DNA from: Oscillibacter sp.
Lineage (GTDB): Bacteria > Bacillota > Clostridia > Oscillospirales > Oscillospiraceae
Assembly (NCBI GenBank): GCA_022791875.1
Contig: JAAVZX010000077.1
Span: 62,001 to 126,000 of the forward strand
Length of the DNA: 64,000 nt
Direction: 5' to 3'
Part shown: piece by piece, positions 47,150-57,200 of the stretch
Layout: each line of letters starts with the position of its first letter
Numbering within the stretch: position 1 is the first letter of the stretch
Notes under the pieces: model-generated
The model's database searches: none
Told to the model about the DNA's origin: nothing
What the model saw: the letters and a program-made list of their open reading frames with translations, nothing else
Position numbers and translations under genes: made by a program

Positions 47150-48220
47150 TTACTTCAAGCTGTTCAGGTGCCGGATCAGCACGCCCGCGATGCTCTCACA
47201 GGACGCCTGGGTACACACGGCCCCGATGTTCTGGGCCACCATGGGCATTCCGTAGACCACGCAGGACTCCTTATCCTGCCCGATGGTGTACGCCCCCTTT
47301 TTGCGCATGGCGAGAAGGCCCGCCGCGCCGTCCTGGCCCATGCCGGTCATGATGATCCCCACCATCTTGCAGCGCACCGCCTCCGACATAGACTGGAACA
47401 TGGCGTCCACGGAGGGCCGGTGCCCACTGACCCGCTCCCCGGGCATACAGGACACGGTGTACTTGTTGTTCCCGATCCGCACCACCCGGCACTGGAGGTC
47501 CGCAGGGGCAACCAGGGCCAGCCCCCGGTGGAGCTCGTCGCCGCTCTTGGCCTCCCGCACCTCCATCTTGCACAGCCGGTTCAGCCGTTCCGCATACATC
47601 TTCGTGAAGCCCGGGGGCATGTGCTGCACGATGACCATGCCGGGGATGTCCGCCGGGAGGCGCTTCATGACCTCCAGGGTGGCCTCGGTGCCGCCGGTGG
47701 AGGCCCCCAGGCCGATCAGCACGTTGTCCATGGCCGGAGAGGCCCCCAGGGGGGGCAGGGTCCCGCCCCCCAGGGGGGACGCGGCCCCGCCGGCAGCGGC
47801 CCGTGCCGCCGGGGAGGCGGAGCGGACCTTCGCCATGGAGGCGATGATGATTTTCTGGGACAGGGCGGTGATGAAGGCCTCCCGGCTGTCCCGGGCCTCG
47901 GGCTTGCGCACGAAGTCCACGGCCCCGGCGCTCAGGGCGTCGAAGACTTTCAGGTTCAGGGAGGACACCAGGATCACCGGCACCGGGTTGGCGGGGATGT
48001 ACTCCTTCAGAAAGTCAATGCCGCTCTGGCCCGGCATCTCCACGTCCATGGTCACCACGTCCGGCTTTAACTGCTGGATCTTGCCGCGGGCGTCCAGGGT
48101 GTTGATGGCGTAGCCGATGATTTCAATGCGGGGATGGGTTGAGAGGCCGTTCATAATCATGCTGCGGGCCAGGGCGGAGTCGTCCACCACCAGCACGCGG
48201 ATTTTAGTTCCAGACACCAT
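47150..48220 (-). CDS. cheB: chemotaxis protein-glutamate methylesterase CheB
   Basis: RVLVVDDSALARSMI receiver; GLGASTGGTEATLEVMKRLPADIPGMVIVQHMPPGFT catalytic domain; start 48220 vs 48262/48286 uncertain. Confidence 0.93.
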   Translation of the reverse strand: MVSGTKIRVLVVDDSALARSMIMNGLSTHPRIEIIGYAINTLDARGKIQQLKPDVVTMDVEMPGQSGIDFLKEYIPANPVPVILVSSLNLKVFDALSAGAVDFVRKPEARDSREAFITALSQKIIIASMAKVRSASPAARAAAGGAASPLGGGTLPPLGASPAMDNVLIGLGASTGGTEATLEVMKRLPADIPGMVIVQHMPPGFTKMYAERLNRLCKMEVREAKSGDELHRGLALVAPADLQCRVVRIGNNKYTVSCMPGERVSGHRPSVDAMFQSMSEAVRCKMVGIIMTGMGQDGAAGLLAMRKKGAYTIGQDKESCVVYGMPMVAQNIGAVCTQASCESIAGVLIRHLNSLK

Positions 48221-48349
48221 ACGAAGGGAGTCCACCTCCGGTTTCCATATTTCCTGAATCATGCCGGTCTGCCCCCGCGCCCCCACAGGCCGGACCCCAG
48301 GGGCCCGGTCTTCCGGAAACAGGGAGACAGACGGAACGGTTCTGCACGT

Positions 48350-49192
48350 TTACTTCTGGAAGGTCGCCGTCGCCAGACGGCGGTAGGGGGAGTTCTGGCT
48401 CAGGTTTTCCGAGTAGCTGATCAGCAGGTAGCCCCCCGGGACGGTGGCGTCGTAGAAGCGGCGGACCAGGGCGTCCTTGGTGGGCTGGTCGAAGTAGATC
48501 ATCACGTTGCGGCAGAAGATCACGTCGAACTTCCGGCGGAACCTGATGGGGTCCATGAGGTTGAAGGTCTTGAAAATCACGTTGTTCCGCACCTCCGGGG
48601 TGACGGCGTGGGTGCCGTCGGGGCGGGCGGTGAAGTATTTGCGCTTCCACTCCTGGGGAATGGTGTCCGGGAGGGTGTAGATCCCCTTCTGGGCCTTGGC
48701 CAGGGCCTGGGCGGAGATGTCGGTGGCCAGGAGCTTCGTGTCCCACTGCTTCGCCTGGGGGCCTAAGTAGTCGTAGAGGAGCATGGTGAGGTTGTAGGGC
48801 TCCTCGCCGCTGGAGCAGCCGGCGCTCCAGATGGCCAGGCTCTTGTCCCGCTGGTGGCGGTGCACGATCTCCGGGATGATGTTCTTCGTGAAGTAGTCCA
48901 GGTGCTCCTGCTCCCGCATGAAGAAGGTGTAGTTGGTGGTCAGCTTGTTCAGGATCAGGGTGATCTCGTCGTTCTCCTTCTTCTCCAGGACGTGGTTGAC
49001 GAAGTCGGAAAAGCTGGTGTAGCCCAGCTTCCGGATGGCTGGGGAGAGCCGGCCCGTGACCAGCTGCCGCTTCTGGGTGAGGTCGATGCCGTAGGTGGAC
49101 TGCATGAACTGGGCCATGCGCTTGAAGTCCTTCTCGGAGATCGTCATGGGGGAAAAGGCGCCCCCGGTCTCGTTATTTTTATCCATATTCAA
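48350..49192 (-). CDS. cheR: chemotaxis protein methyltransferase CheR
   Basis: AIWSAGCSSGEEPYNLTMLL, FDVIFCRNVMIYFD. Confidence 0.95.
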   Translation of the reverse strand: MNMDKNNETGGAFSPMTISEKDFKRMAQFMQSTYGIDLTQKRQLVTGRLSPAIRKLGYTSFSDFVNHVLEKKENDEITLILNKLTTNYTFFMREQEHLDYFTKNIIPEIVHRHQRDKSLAIWSAGCSSGEEPYNLTMLLYDYLGPQAKQWDTKLLATDISAQALAKAQKGIYTLPDTIPQEWKRKYFTARPDGTHAVTPEVRNNVIFKTFNLMDPIRFRRKFDVIFCRNVMIYFDQPTKDALVRRFYDATVPGGYLLISYSENLSQNSPYRRLATATFQK

Positions 49193-49220
49193 AACTCAAC
49201 TCGTTTTCCAGAATCTTCCC

Positions 49221-49700
49221 TCACGGCGCCAGAAGCTGCTCGCAGTCCAGCACCAGCATGGTGCCCAGCCCGTCGGGCAGGGTGCACATGCCGGAGACCA
49301 GCTTCTGGGCGCTCTGGGCGGGGATGGGCATGATGCTCTCGTCGGGAATGTCCAGCATCAGCTCCACCGCGTCCACCAGGATGCCCAGGTGGTTGTTGTT
49401 GTAGTTCAGCACCACCAGGAGGCTGTTTTCCAGAGACTCCTTCCCCAGCCGGAGGCGGATGTCCATCATGGGGATGATCTGGCCCCGCATATTGAAGATG
49501 CCGCAGATATAGGAGGGCATCATGGGCAGGTAAGTGACCGTATATCCGTTCAGGATTTCCACCGCATACTCGGCGTCCAGGCCGATCCGCAGGTCATCCA
49601 CCACGAAAATGAGGTACTTCCGGCTGCTGACGATCTCCTCCTGCACCTCAGGGGCCTCGTCCTCGCGCTGGAACAAAACATCTTCCTTCATTGCGTTCAT
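49221..49700 (-). CDS. cheW: chemotaxis protein CheW
   Basis: KYLIFVVDDLRIGLDAEYAVEILNGYTVTYLPMMPSYICGIFNMRGQIIPMMDIRLRLG. Confidence 0.95.
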   Translation of the reverse strand: MNAMKEDVLFQREDEAPEVQEEIVSSRKYLIFVVDDLRIGLDAEYAVEILNGYTVTYLPMMPSYICGIFNMRGQIIPMMDIRLRLGKESLENSLLVVLNYNNNHLGILVDAVELMLDIPDESIMPIPAQSAQKLVSGMCTLPDGLGTMLVLDCEQLLAP

Positions 49701-49720
49701 AGGCTTCCTCCTTTTCCGGA

Positions 49721-51814
49721 TCACACGATGTGGGCCGCGGTGTACAGGCCCTTGGCGTCCAGGATGATGCTGATGCTGCCGTCGCCCAGGATGCTGCACC
49801 CGGTGATGCCGTAGTTCTTGATGTCAAAGTTGTTGACGTAGGCGGGGAAGGGCTTCACCACGATCTGGTGCTCGCCCAGCAGCTCGTCGACGAAGAGGGC
49901 GTAGGAGATGTCCCCGGACTCCAGCCACATCAGAATGCCGTTTTCCACGTCCTCCTCGCCGCCGGGAAGGTTGTATAACTCCCGGGCGCGGATCACGGGG
50001 TAGTAGCTGTCCATGAGCTTGACCATCTCCCCGTTTACGGAGTCGTGGAGGATGTCTTTATTGGTCACCTTCACACTGGAGCGGACGTCCTTGATGGGGA
50101 TGGTGAAGATGGAGTCGCCCACGGAGACCTCCATGCCGTCCATGATGGCCATGGTGAGGGGGATGCGCATGATGGTGGTCATGCCTTTGCCCTGCTCGCT
50201 GGTGATGGACACGGTGCCGCCAAGGCTCTCCACGCCGCTCTTCACCACGTCCATGCCCACGCCGCGGCCGGAGAACTCCGTCACCTGGGCGTTGGTGGAG
50301 AAGCCGGGGGCCATGAGGAAGTTCAGGATCTCCTTGTGGGAATACTCGATGTCAGGGGAGGCGATGCCGTTGCGGATGGCCTTGGCCAGGACGGCCTCGT
50401 CGTTGACCCCCGCGCCGTCGTCGGAGATCTGGATGATGACCTCGCTGCCGGTGTCCTGGGCGGAGAGAAGGATCTCGCCCACGGGGTCCTTCCCGGCGTC
50501 GATCCGGTCCTGGACGTTCTCTTCAATACCGTGGTCCATGGAGTTGCGGACCATGTGCATGATGGGGTCGCCGATGGAGTCCACGATGGTCTTGTCCACC
50601 TCGGTGTTCTCCCCCACCAGGGTCAGCTTCACCTGCTTGTTCAGCTTCTTGCACATATCCCGGACAATCCGGTTCATCTTCTGGAAGGTGTTGGACACGG
50701 GGATCATCCGCAGGGACATGGACACGTCCTGGAGCTCGTCGGTGAGCTTGCGCAGCTCCCGGGCGGACTTGTGGAACAGGTCCAGGTGCATCCCCTTCAA
50801 ATCCGGGGACCCCGTCACCATGGCCTCGGTGATGACGATCTCCCCTACAATGGCAGAGAGGGCGTCCAGCTTGCTGAGGTTCACGCTGATGAGGCTCTCC
50901 TTCTGGTGCTGCTGGGCGTTGGCCCCGGCGGCAGCGGCGGGGGGCGCGGCGGGCGCCGCCTTCGGCGCGGGAGTGACCGCGGCGGCGGAGACGGCGGCTT
51001 CCTTCTCCGCGGGGGCCGGCGGCGGGGGCGGAGCCACGTAGTCGTGAGGCTGGTAGGAGCGGACGGACCCGGCGCTCTGGACGGCGGCGATGGCCGTCTC
51101 CCGGGCCTCGGGGTGGCGGAACATCAGGAGGAAGCCGTTTTCGATGATGGTCTCGGCGGTGGAGGCGTCCTGCTCCACGGCGGCGGGCTCATACAGGAAG
51201 TCGGAGTCGGCGCAGAAGCTCTGCATGGCCGTCACCAGCATGTAGGCCCGCAGGTTTTCCATGCCGCAGCCGTCGTCGAAGAAGACCCGGAGCTGGTAGG
51301 GGAAGTCCGGATTGCCCTCGGACGCCTGGGCGGGGGCGGCCTCGGAGCCGCCTCCGGCGGGGGCCGCGGCGGGCGGGGCGGCGGGGGCCGCCTCCTCGGC
51401 GGGCTCCTCTCCCTTAATTTTAGCGATCAAACTATTAATATTTGCTAAGAAACTGTCGACATCCTTATTAAGGGGCTGTTCTGCCTCCACCTTTTCCATC
51501 TCTTCCCGGAAGTAGTCCACGGAGTGGAGCATCAGGTCGAACAGGGCGGGGCGGTTCGCCTCGGACACCACATCCATCGTGTTCTCCCGGATGATGAAGA
51601 ACAGGTCCTCGATGCGGTGGGAAACCCGCGCCAGCGTATCAAACTCCATCATGGCCGAAGAGCCCTTGATGGTGTGCATGATGCGGAAAATTTCATTCAC
51701 GTTGTCCTGTGAGAACGTATTCTCCTTTTCTGCGTCCAGGACAATCGTTTCCAACTGCTCCAGAAGCGTGTTGGTTTCATAGATATACATATCCAGAATG
51801 TCGTTGCTGCTCAC
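49721..51814 (-). CDS. cheA: chemotaxis histidine kinase CheA
   Basis: Hpt FRIMHTIKGSSAMM; MVRNSMDHGIE; GRGVGMDVVKSGVESLGG; CheW-like C-terminus. Confidence 0.96.
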   Translation of the reverse strand: MSSNDILDMYIYETNTLLEQLETIVLDAEKENTFSQDNVNEIFRIMHTIKGSSAMMEFDTLARVSHRIEDLFFIIRENTMDVVSEANRPALFDLMLHSVDYFREEMEKVEAEQPLNKDVDSFLANINSLIAKIKGEEPAEEAAPAAPPAAAPAGGGSEAAPAQASEGNPDFPYQLRVFFDDGCGMENLRAYMLVTAMQSFCADSDFLYEPAAVEQDASTAETIIENGFLLMFRHPEARETAIAAVQSAGSVRSYQPHDYVAPPPPPAPAEKEAAVSAAAVTPAPKAAPAAPPAAAAGANAQQHQKESLISVNLSKLDALSAIVGEIVITEAMVTGSPDLKGMHLDLFHKSARELRKLTDELQDVSMSLRMIPVSNTFQKMNRIVRDMCKKLNKQVKLTLVGENTEVDKTIVDSIGDPIMHMVRNSMDHGIEENVQDRIDAGKDPVGEILLSAQDTGSEVIIQISDDGAGVNDEAVLAKAIRNGIASPDIEYSHKEILNFLMAPGFSTNAQVTEFSGRGVGMDVVKSGVESLGGTVSITSEQGKGMTTIMRIPLTMAIMDGMEVSVGDSIFTIPIKDVRSSVKVTNKDILHDSVNGEMVKLMDSYYPVIRARELYNLPGGEEDVENGILMWLESGDISYALFVDELLGEHQIVVKPFPAYVNNFDIKNYGITGCSILGDGSISIILDAKGLYTAAHIV

Positions 51815-51901
51815 AAAAACACCACCTCATTCAGTCTTTCTAATAACTATCGACCCGTTGTGATAAAAAAATAAGTAGCGCACACAAGTTTTTTCTGCGA
51901 G

Positions 51902-53359
51902 GTGTCAAGAATGCCCGATTTACTAGGCGCAACCAACCCAGTCCCCGGCTATGACAAAGCAAACGTCAGCCGAAACGTCACGGTGACGCAGGACACCGCC
52001 AGCAACCCCCAGATACAAAACGTCCCGGACCCCTCCCGGGTCTCCCGGGCCGACGGACGCACGGAGCAGCAGGACTCCAACCTCCAGGGCGACGGCCGCG
52101 TCCGCTACGACTCCAATTTCCAGACCTTCCTCCAGCGCCTGAAGGACACCCCCACCATGGTGGAGAGCCTGGTCCGCATGTTCAGCGGGCGGGAGAGCAC
52201 CGTGGTCCTCTCCGGGATGAGCGGCGGCATCGCCGAGGAGATGGCTCAGGTGCTGGAGATGCTGCGCATGGACGAGGCCCAGCTGCTGGACTTCCTCATG
52301 GGGCAGTTCAAGGCCGGGAGCCGCTTCGGCGGGGCCCTCTTCGCCCTCCTCCGCAGCGCCTACAGCCGCGCCGCCTCCGAGGGCGTCCGGGCCGACATCC
52401 TCCAGTTCCTTAAAAACTACGTGGACTTCGACTCCACCGCCCACATCGAGGGCAGCATCCTCCGGGACCTGGGCACCATGGCCGACGCCATCCCCGCCAG
52501 CTGGGCCGAGAAGCTCCGGGACCTCACCGCCCAGCTCAAAAACGGCATGGCCGCGGGAGACCGCGCCGCCTGCCTCCAGCTCCTTCAAAGGGAGATTTTT
52601 CCCTATATGTCCTCCTACGTGGAGCGGACCCACGACATGGGCCTCCCCAGGGCCCTCCTGACCATGCTGGCCCTGAACACCGCCCGCTATGAGAACGGCT
52701 CCGAATCAAAGCTCATGGAGAGCTTCCACCAGCTCAGCGGCTACGGCACCCTCCGGGAACAGCTGGGGGGCATTGACGGGCAGTCTCTTCTGATGCTTCT
52801 CAGAAGCGGGAAGATGCCGGAGAACGCCCGGGCCGTCCAGTTCGCGGACCATCTGGCCGCCGCCGCGGCCAGGGCCCTCCGGGGGGAGGGCAGCGCCGAG
52901 GTCCAGCAGGCCTTCCAGAACCTGCTCAACGCCATGCTCATCAACGAGAGCGTGTATATGCCCGTGAACCACTACCTCCTGCCCCTGGAGTGGAACGGAC
53001 GGATGCTCTTCTCCGAGCTGTGGGTGGACCCCAACGCCGAGGACGAGCAGAACCGGGGCCGGGACGGGAAGCGGGGGGGAACCTCCATGCGCTTCCTCTT
53101 TAAGATCGACGTCCAGTCCCTGGGCATGATGGACATCATTCTCACCACACAGGACAAGGACGTGGACATCCAGATCGCCTGCCCCGAGAAGCTCACCCCC
53201 TTCTCCCGGCAGATTGAGGAGGCCGTGTCCGGCATCCTGGTGAAAAACGAGCTGAACCCCTCCCGGGTCCTGGTGCGGCGGATGGAACGCCCCGTGACCC
53301 TGACAGAGGTGTTCCCCAAAATCTACGAAGGGAAGAACAGTGTCAATGTCAAGATCTGA
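51902..53359 (+). CDS. FliK/YlqG-like flagellar-associated protein
   Basis: C-terminal LGMMDIILTTQDKDVDIQIACPEKLTPFSRQIEEAVSGILVKNEL resembles hook-length-control C domain; adjacent FlhB-C homologue. Confidence 0.6.
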   Translation: MSRMPDLLGATNPVPGYDKANVSRNVTVTQDTASNPQIQNVPDPSRVSRADGRTEQQDSNLQGDGRVRYDSNFQTFLQRLKDTPTMVESLVRMFSGRESTVVLSGMSGGIAEEMAQVLEMLRMDEAQLLDFLMGQFKAGSRFGGALFALLRSAYSRAASEGVRADILQFLKNYVDFDSTAHIEGSILRDLGTMADAIPASWAEKLRDLTAQLKNGMAAGDRAACLQLLQREIFPYMSSYVERTHDMGLPRALLTMLALNTARYENGSESKLMESFHQLSGYGTLREQLGGIDGQSLLMLLRSGKMPENARAVQFADHLAAAAARALRGEGSAEVQQAFQNLLNAMLINESVYMPVNHYLLPLEWNGRMLFSELWVDPNAEDEQNRGRDGKRGGTSMRFLFKIDVQSLGMMDIILTTQDKDVDIQIACPEKLTPFSRQIEEAVSGILVKNELNPSRVLVRRMERPVTLTEVFPKIYEGKNSVNVKI

Positions 53360-53666
53360 CGGAACGCGGGCCAAGAAGGCCGTGGCCCTGCAATACGGGC
53401 CCGGGGACGCCGCCCCCGTGATCGTGGCCTCCGGCATGGGCTACATGGCGGAGAAAATCGTGGAGACCGCTGCGGACTGCGGCGTTCCCATATACGAGGA
53501 CAACTCCCTGTCCACCATCCTGACCCAGCTCCAGCTGGGGCAGGAGATCCCCGAGAGCCTGTATCAGGCCATCGTGGAAATCTACGTGTACTTCCTGCAC
53601 TTCGACCTCTCGGGGCGGCAGCAGCAGGAGGCCGCGAATCACACGCAAGGAGAGGTGACATCATGA
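53340..53666 (+). CDS. EscU/YscU/FlhB C-terminal domain protein (YlqH-like export switch)
   Basis: KKAVALQYGPGDAAPVIVASGMGYMAEKIVETAADCGVPIYEDNSLSTIL; lacks TM domain and NPTH site. Confidence 0.85.
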   Translation: MSMSRSDGTRAKKAVALQYGPGDAAPVIVASGMGYMAEKIVETAADCGVPIYEDNSLSTILTQLQLGQEIPESLYQAIVEIYVYFLHFDLSGRQQQEAANHTQGEVTS

Positions 53667-54283
53667 CAGCAGGCAGACAGGAGGGCCGGGTGTACATGCT
53701 CCTGGACAGCGGGAACAACCCCCTGGCCAAGGGGAGCCTCGAAAACGCCCTCACTGATCCCAACCTCCGGGTGGAGGTCCTGGACAACAAAGCCGACGAG
53801 GTGGCCGAGCACGCCATCATCAACCTCGTGGCCATGCGGAGCGCAGACCAGTCCTTCCAGTGCCAGATGCTCCGGCAGCGGGGGGACACCGTGATCCTCA
53901 AGATCATTTCCAAGCTGGACCGGAACGTGCGGCGGAACCTCCGGGTCCCCGTGAAGTTCGACAGCTTTCTCTATCCCATCACAGGCCGGTGGCGGGGCCG
54001 CAGGGCCGTCCAGACCACGGACCTCAGCAGCGGCGGCGTCGCCTTCCGGGGCGCCCCGGGCCTGGAGATGAACGAGGAGATGGAGGTGATCGTCCCCGCT
54101 ATGGAAGGGCCCCTGATCCTGCGCTGCGAGATTCTCCGCATCCAGGATCTGGAGGACGGAAACGTCTTTTACGCTACGAAGTTCGTGGACCTCTGCGAGG
54201 ACGAGGAGGTCGCCGTGCGGGAGGCCGTGTTCTTCCTCCAGTTGGAGAACCGGGACCTGCACACCGCAGAAACAGGGAGGTAA
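53663..54283 (+). CDS. PilZ domain protein (YcgR/YpfB-like)
   Basis: RNVRRNLRVPVKF (RxxxR) and TTDLSSGGVAF (DxSxxG); ATGA overlap with previous gene. Confidence 0.8.
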   Translation: MTAGRQEGRVYMLLDSGNNPLAKGSLENALTDPNLRVEVLDNKADEVAEHAIINLVAMRSADQSFQCQMLRQRGDTVILKIISKLDRNVRRNLRVPVKFDSFLYPITGRWRGRRAVQTTDLSSGGVAFRGAPGLEMNEEMEVIVPAMEGPLILRCEILRIQDLEDGNVFYATKFVDLCEDEEVAVREAVFFLQLENRDLHTAETGR

Positions 54284-54291
54284 AATCAATC

Positions 54292-57200
54292 ATGACAACG
54301 GCACAGAAAAAAACGGCAGTCCAGCGGCTGGGGGCGGCGCTCCTTTCCTTCGCCATGCTTCTCAGCCTCTTCTGGATGACGGAACGGCCCGCCAAGGCCG
54401 CGGACTGGATGGAGCCCTATCTCGACCAGGTGGTGGAGTGGGGCGTCATGCGGGGGGACGCTACAGGCAACCTCAACGCGGACCGCCAAATCACCCGCGC
54501 CGAGTTCGTCACCCTCATCAACCGGGCCTTCGGCTACACCGAGGCGGGGCCCAACCCCTTCACCGACGTCCTCGAAAGCGACTGGTTCGCCGAGGACATC
54601 GCCATCGCCCACCAGGCGGGCTACTTCAACGGCACCTCCCCCACCACCGCCGCGCCCTATAACCTGGTGACCCGGGAGCAGGCCGCGGCCCTCCTGGGGC
54701 GGAGCCTCCGCCTCCAGGGCACCACCGGCTCCGCCTCCAGCTTCACCGACGGCAACGAGATCGGCACCTGGAGCCGGGGGCTGGTCCAGCAGGCCGCGGA
54801 CATGGGCATCATCCAGGGCTACCCCGACGGCAGCTTCCGCCCCGACGCCCTCATCACCCGGGGGCAGGTGGCCTGCTTCCTGGTCCGGGCCCTGGGCACC
54901 CTGGTCAACGAGCCGGGAGAGCAGACCTCCGGCGGCGTCTACGGCAACCTCACCATCAACACCGCCGGCGTCAAGCTCAAGGACACCACCATCACCGGGA
55001 ACCTCTACCTCACCGGCGGCGTGGGCCTGGGGAACGTGGAGCTGGAGAACGTGACCGTGCTGGGCGAAATCGTCCTCTGCGGGGCCGGCGAGGCCGAGCG
55101 GGGCGAGAACAGCGTGGTCCTGCGGAACGTCACCGCCGACTCCATGGTCATCGACAGCCTCACGGACCAGTTCCTCTCCGTCCGGGCCGAGGGCCTTACC
55201 GACATCGGGAACACCACCGTCCGCACCGGCTCCTACTTAGAGGACGTCACCGACGACGGCCTGGGCCTCAAGGTCATCACCCTGGACGGCGCCAGCGGCA
55301 CCCAGCTCCAGGTGGCGGGCAACATCAAGGAGATCGTAAACCTCACGCCCAACTCCAACCTCCAGATCGCCCAGGGCGTGGCGGGCACTGTCACCATGGA
55401 CGAGAAGGCCACCGGCGGGCGGCTCAACATCGACGGCAGCGCCAGCATCCGGGACCTGAACCTGGACACCGCCACCCCCGTCACCGGCACCGGCAGCATC
55501 AGCCACGTGAACGTCAACGCCGCCGGGTCCAACATCGCCATGCTTCCGGACACCATCTATGTCCGCCCCGGCATCAACTCCAACATCAACCGCACCGACA
55601 TGGACACCACCGCCGCGGCGGAGTCCTCCGAGGACCCCCGGCTCCTGTCCGGCTATCCCTTCATCAACAACGTGGCCCCCACCTCCGCCCAGGCCATTTT
55701 CAGCACCAACAAGGCGGGGACCATCTACTGGGTCCTCTCCACCCTGACGGACGGCTCCATGGGCGAGAACGAGCTGCTCAACCCCTCGGCCTACGCCTCC
55801 CGCATCCTCCGCAGCGGCACCATCAGCGCCGCCGCCTCCAAGACGGAGTACACCGCCCGCCTCACCGGACTCACCCGGGACGGGTCCTACTACGTCTCCG
55901 CCATGCTGGTGGACAACCGCGGGCGGCACAGCCCCGTGAAGGTGGCCGCCTTCACCACCCCCGACGACACCACACCCGCCTTCGCCTCCGGCTATCCCAC
56001 CACCATCATGACTGAGGACGAGGACGGCGAGCAGGTGGTCCAGGTCATGACCATGCCCACCAAGGACTGCCAGATGTACTACGCGCTGCTGCCCAACAAC
56101 GCCGCCGCGCCCTCCACCGCCGACCTCAAGGCGGGGGCCGTCACGGGGAACCTGGGCTACGGCGTGGTGGACGTGAAGAAGAACACGCCCCTGCTGGTGC
56201 CCAAGGTGAATACCTCCTACCTCCAGGAGCAGACCACCTACAACCTGTACCTGTGGCTCAACGACGCTGACAATGGCAAGAGCTCCGCCATCCGGCGGCT
56301 CCAGGTGACCACCCTGGACAAGACGCCGCCCACCATCACCCACCTGACCCATGTGGAGTCCGCCGCCAGGTCCGCTACCTTTACCGTGGCGCTGGATGAG
56401 CCGGGGACCTTGTATTGGGCGGTGGTCAAGGCCAACAACCGCTTCTACGCCCTCAACGAGAGCGGCCAGTCTCCCACGCCGGAGGAGCTGGTGGCCAAGA
56501 TCCAGATTGAGAACGGCACCAACGCCGTCCGCAGCGGGCGGGTCAACGTGGCCAGAGCCGCCACCGACGTGCGCTTCAACATCACCGGCCTGGAGGCCCA
56601 GACCCATTACGACCTCTACTACGTGGCCAAAGACCGGGCCGGGAACTACAACATCTACACCGAAAACCTGACGCCTCCCATGGAGTTCAGCACCCTGGAC
56701 AACGAGCCGCCCACGGTGGTCCAGGAGTTCACCCACGACGGCACCGACGAGGGCCAGAAAATCTCCACCCCCTATCCGGACACGGATATCAACCTGGTCT
56801 TCTCCGAGTCCGTCCAGGGCATTGAGTACATCAACGGCGTGGCCCATAAGGACGTCTTCCTGGACCTGTACACCGCCGTGGACCGCGCCCCCGACGGCTC
56901 CGAGGCCGAGCGGGAGGCCCAGGTCAAGCTGGGGCAGGCCCTGCGGAAGTACATCACCCTCAACTACCGGCCCGCCAGCGGCCAGCCCGTCCCCGTGAAC
57001 GTGAAGGGGGACCAGGACGTGGGGGACAACTGGGTCATCGACTACAGCAAGGCCATCGTCCGGCCCGACCCGGAGGGCACGGGGGAGCTGATCATCTCCT
57101 TCCCCACCGATAAGGACAATCCGGAGAACGGCGCGCTGAAACTGGGTAGCGGCGTGACCTACTACTTCACCCTGACCGGCATCGCCGACACCTCCCCCGC

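Noticed and set aside
50045-51448. 467-aa plus-strand ORF
   Set aside because: Antisense to cheA; His/Gly/Val-rich composition.
51848-51880. Second SigD promoter upstream of cheA (minus strand GTCGATAG)
   Set aside because: -10-like box present but the -35 (TATT) is poor; not strong enough to claim.
53860-54291. N-terminal extension of the giant SLH ORF
   Set aside because: Overlaps the PilZ gene in another frame; Arg/Pro-rich translation; true start with signal peptide is at 54292.
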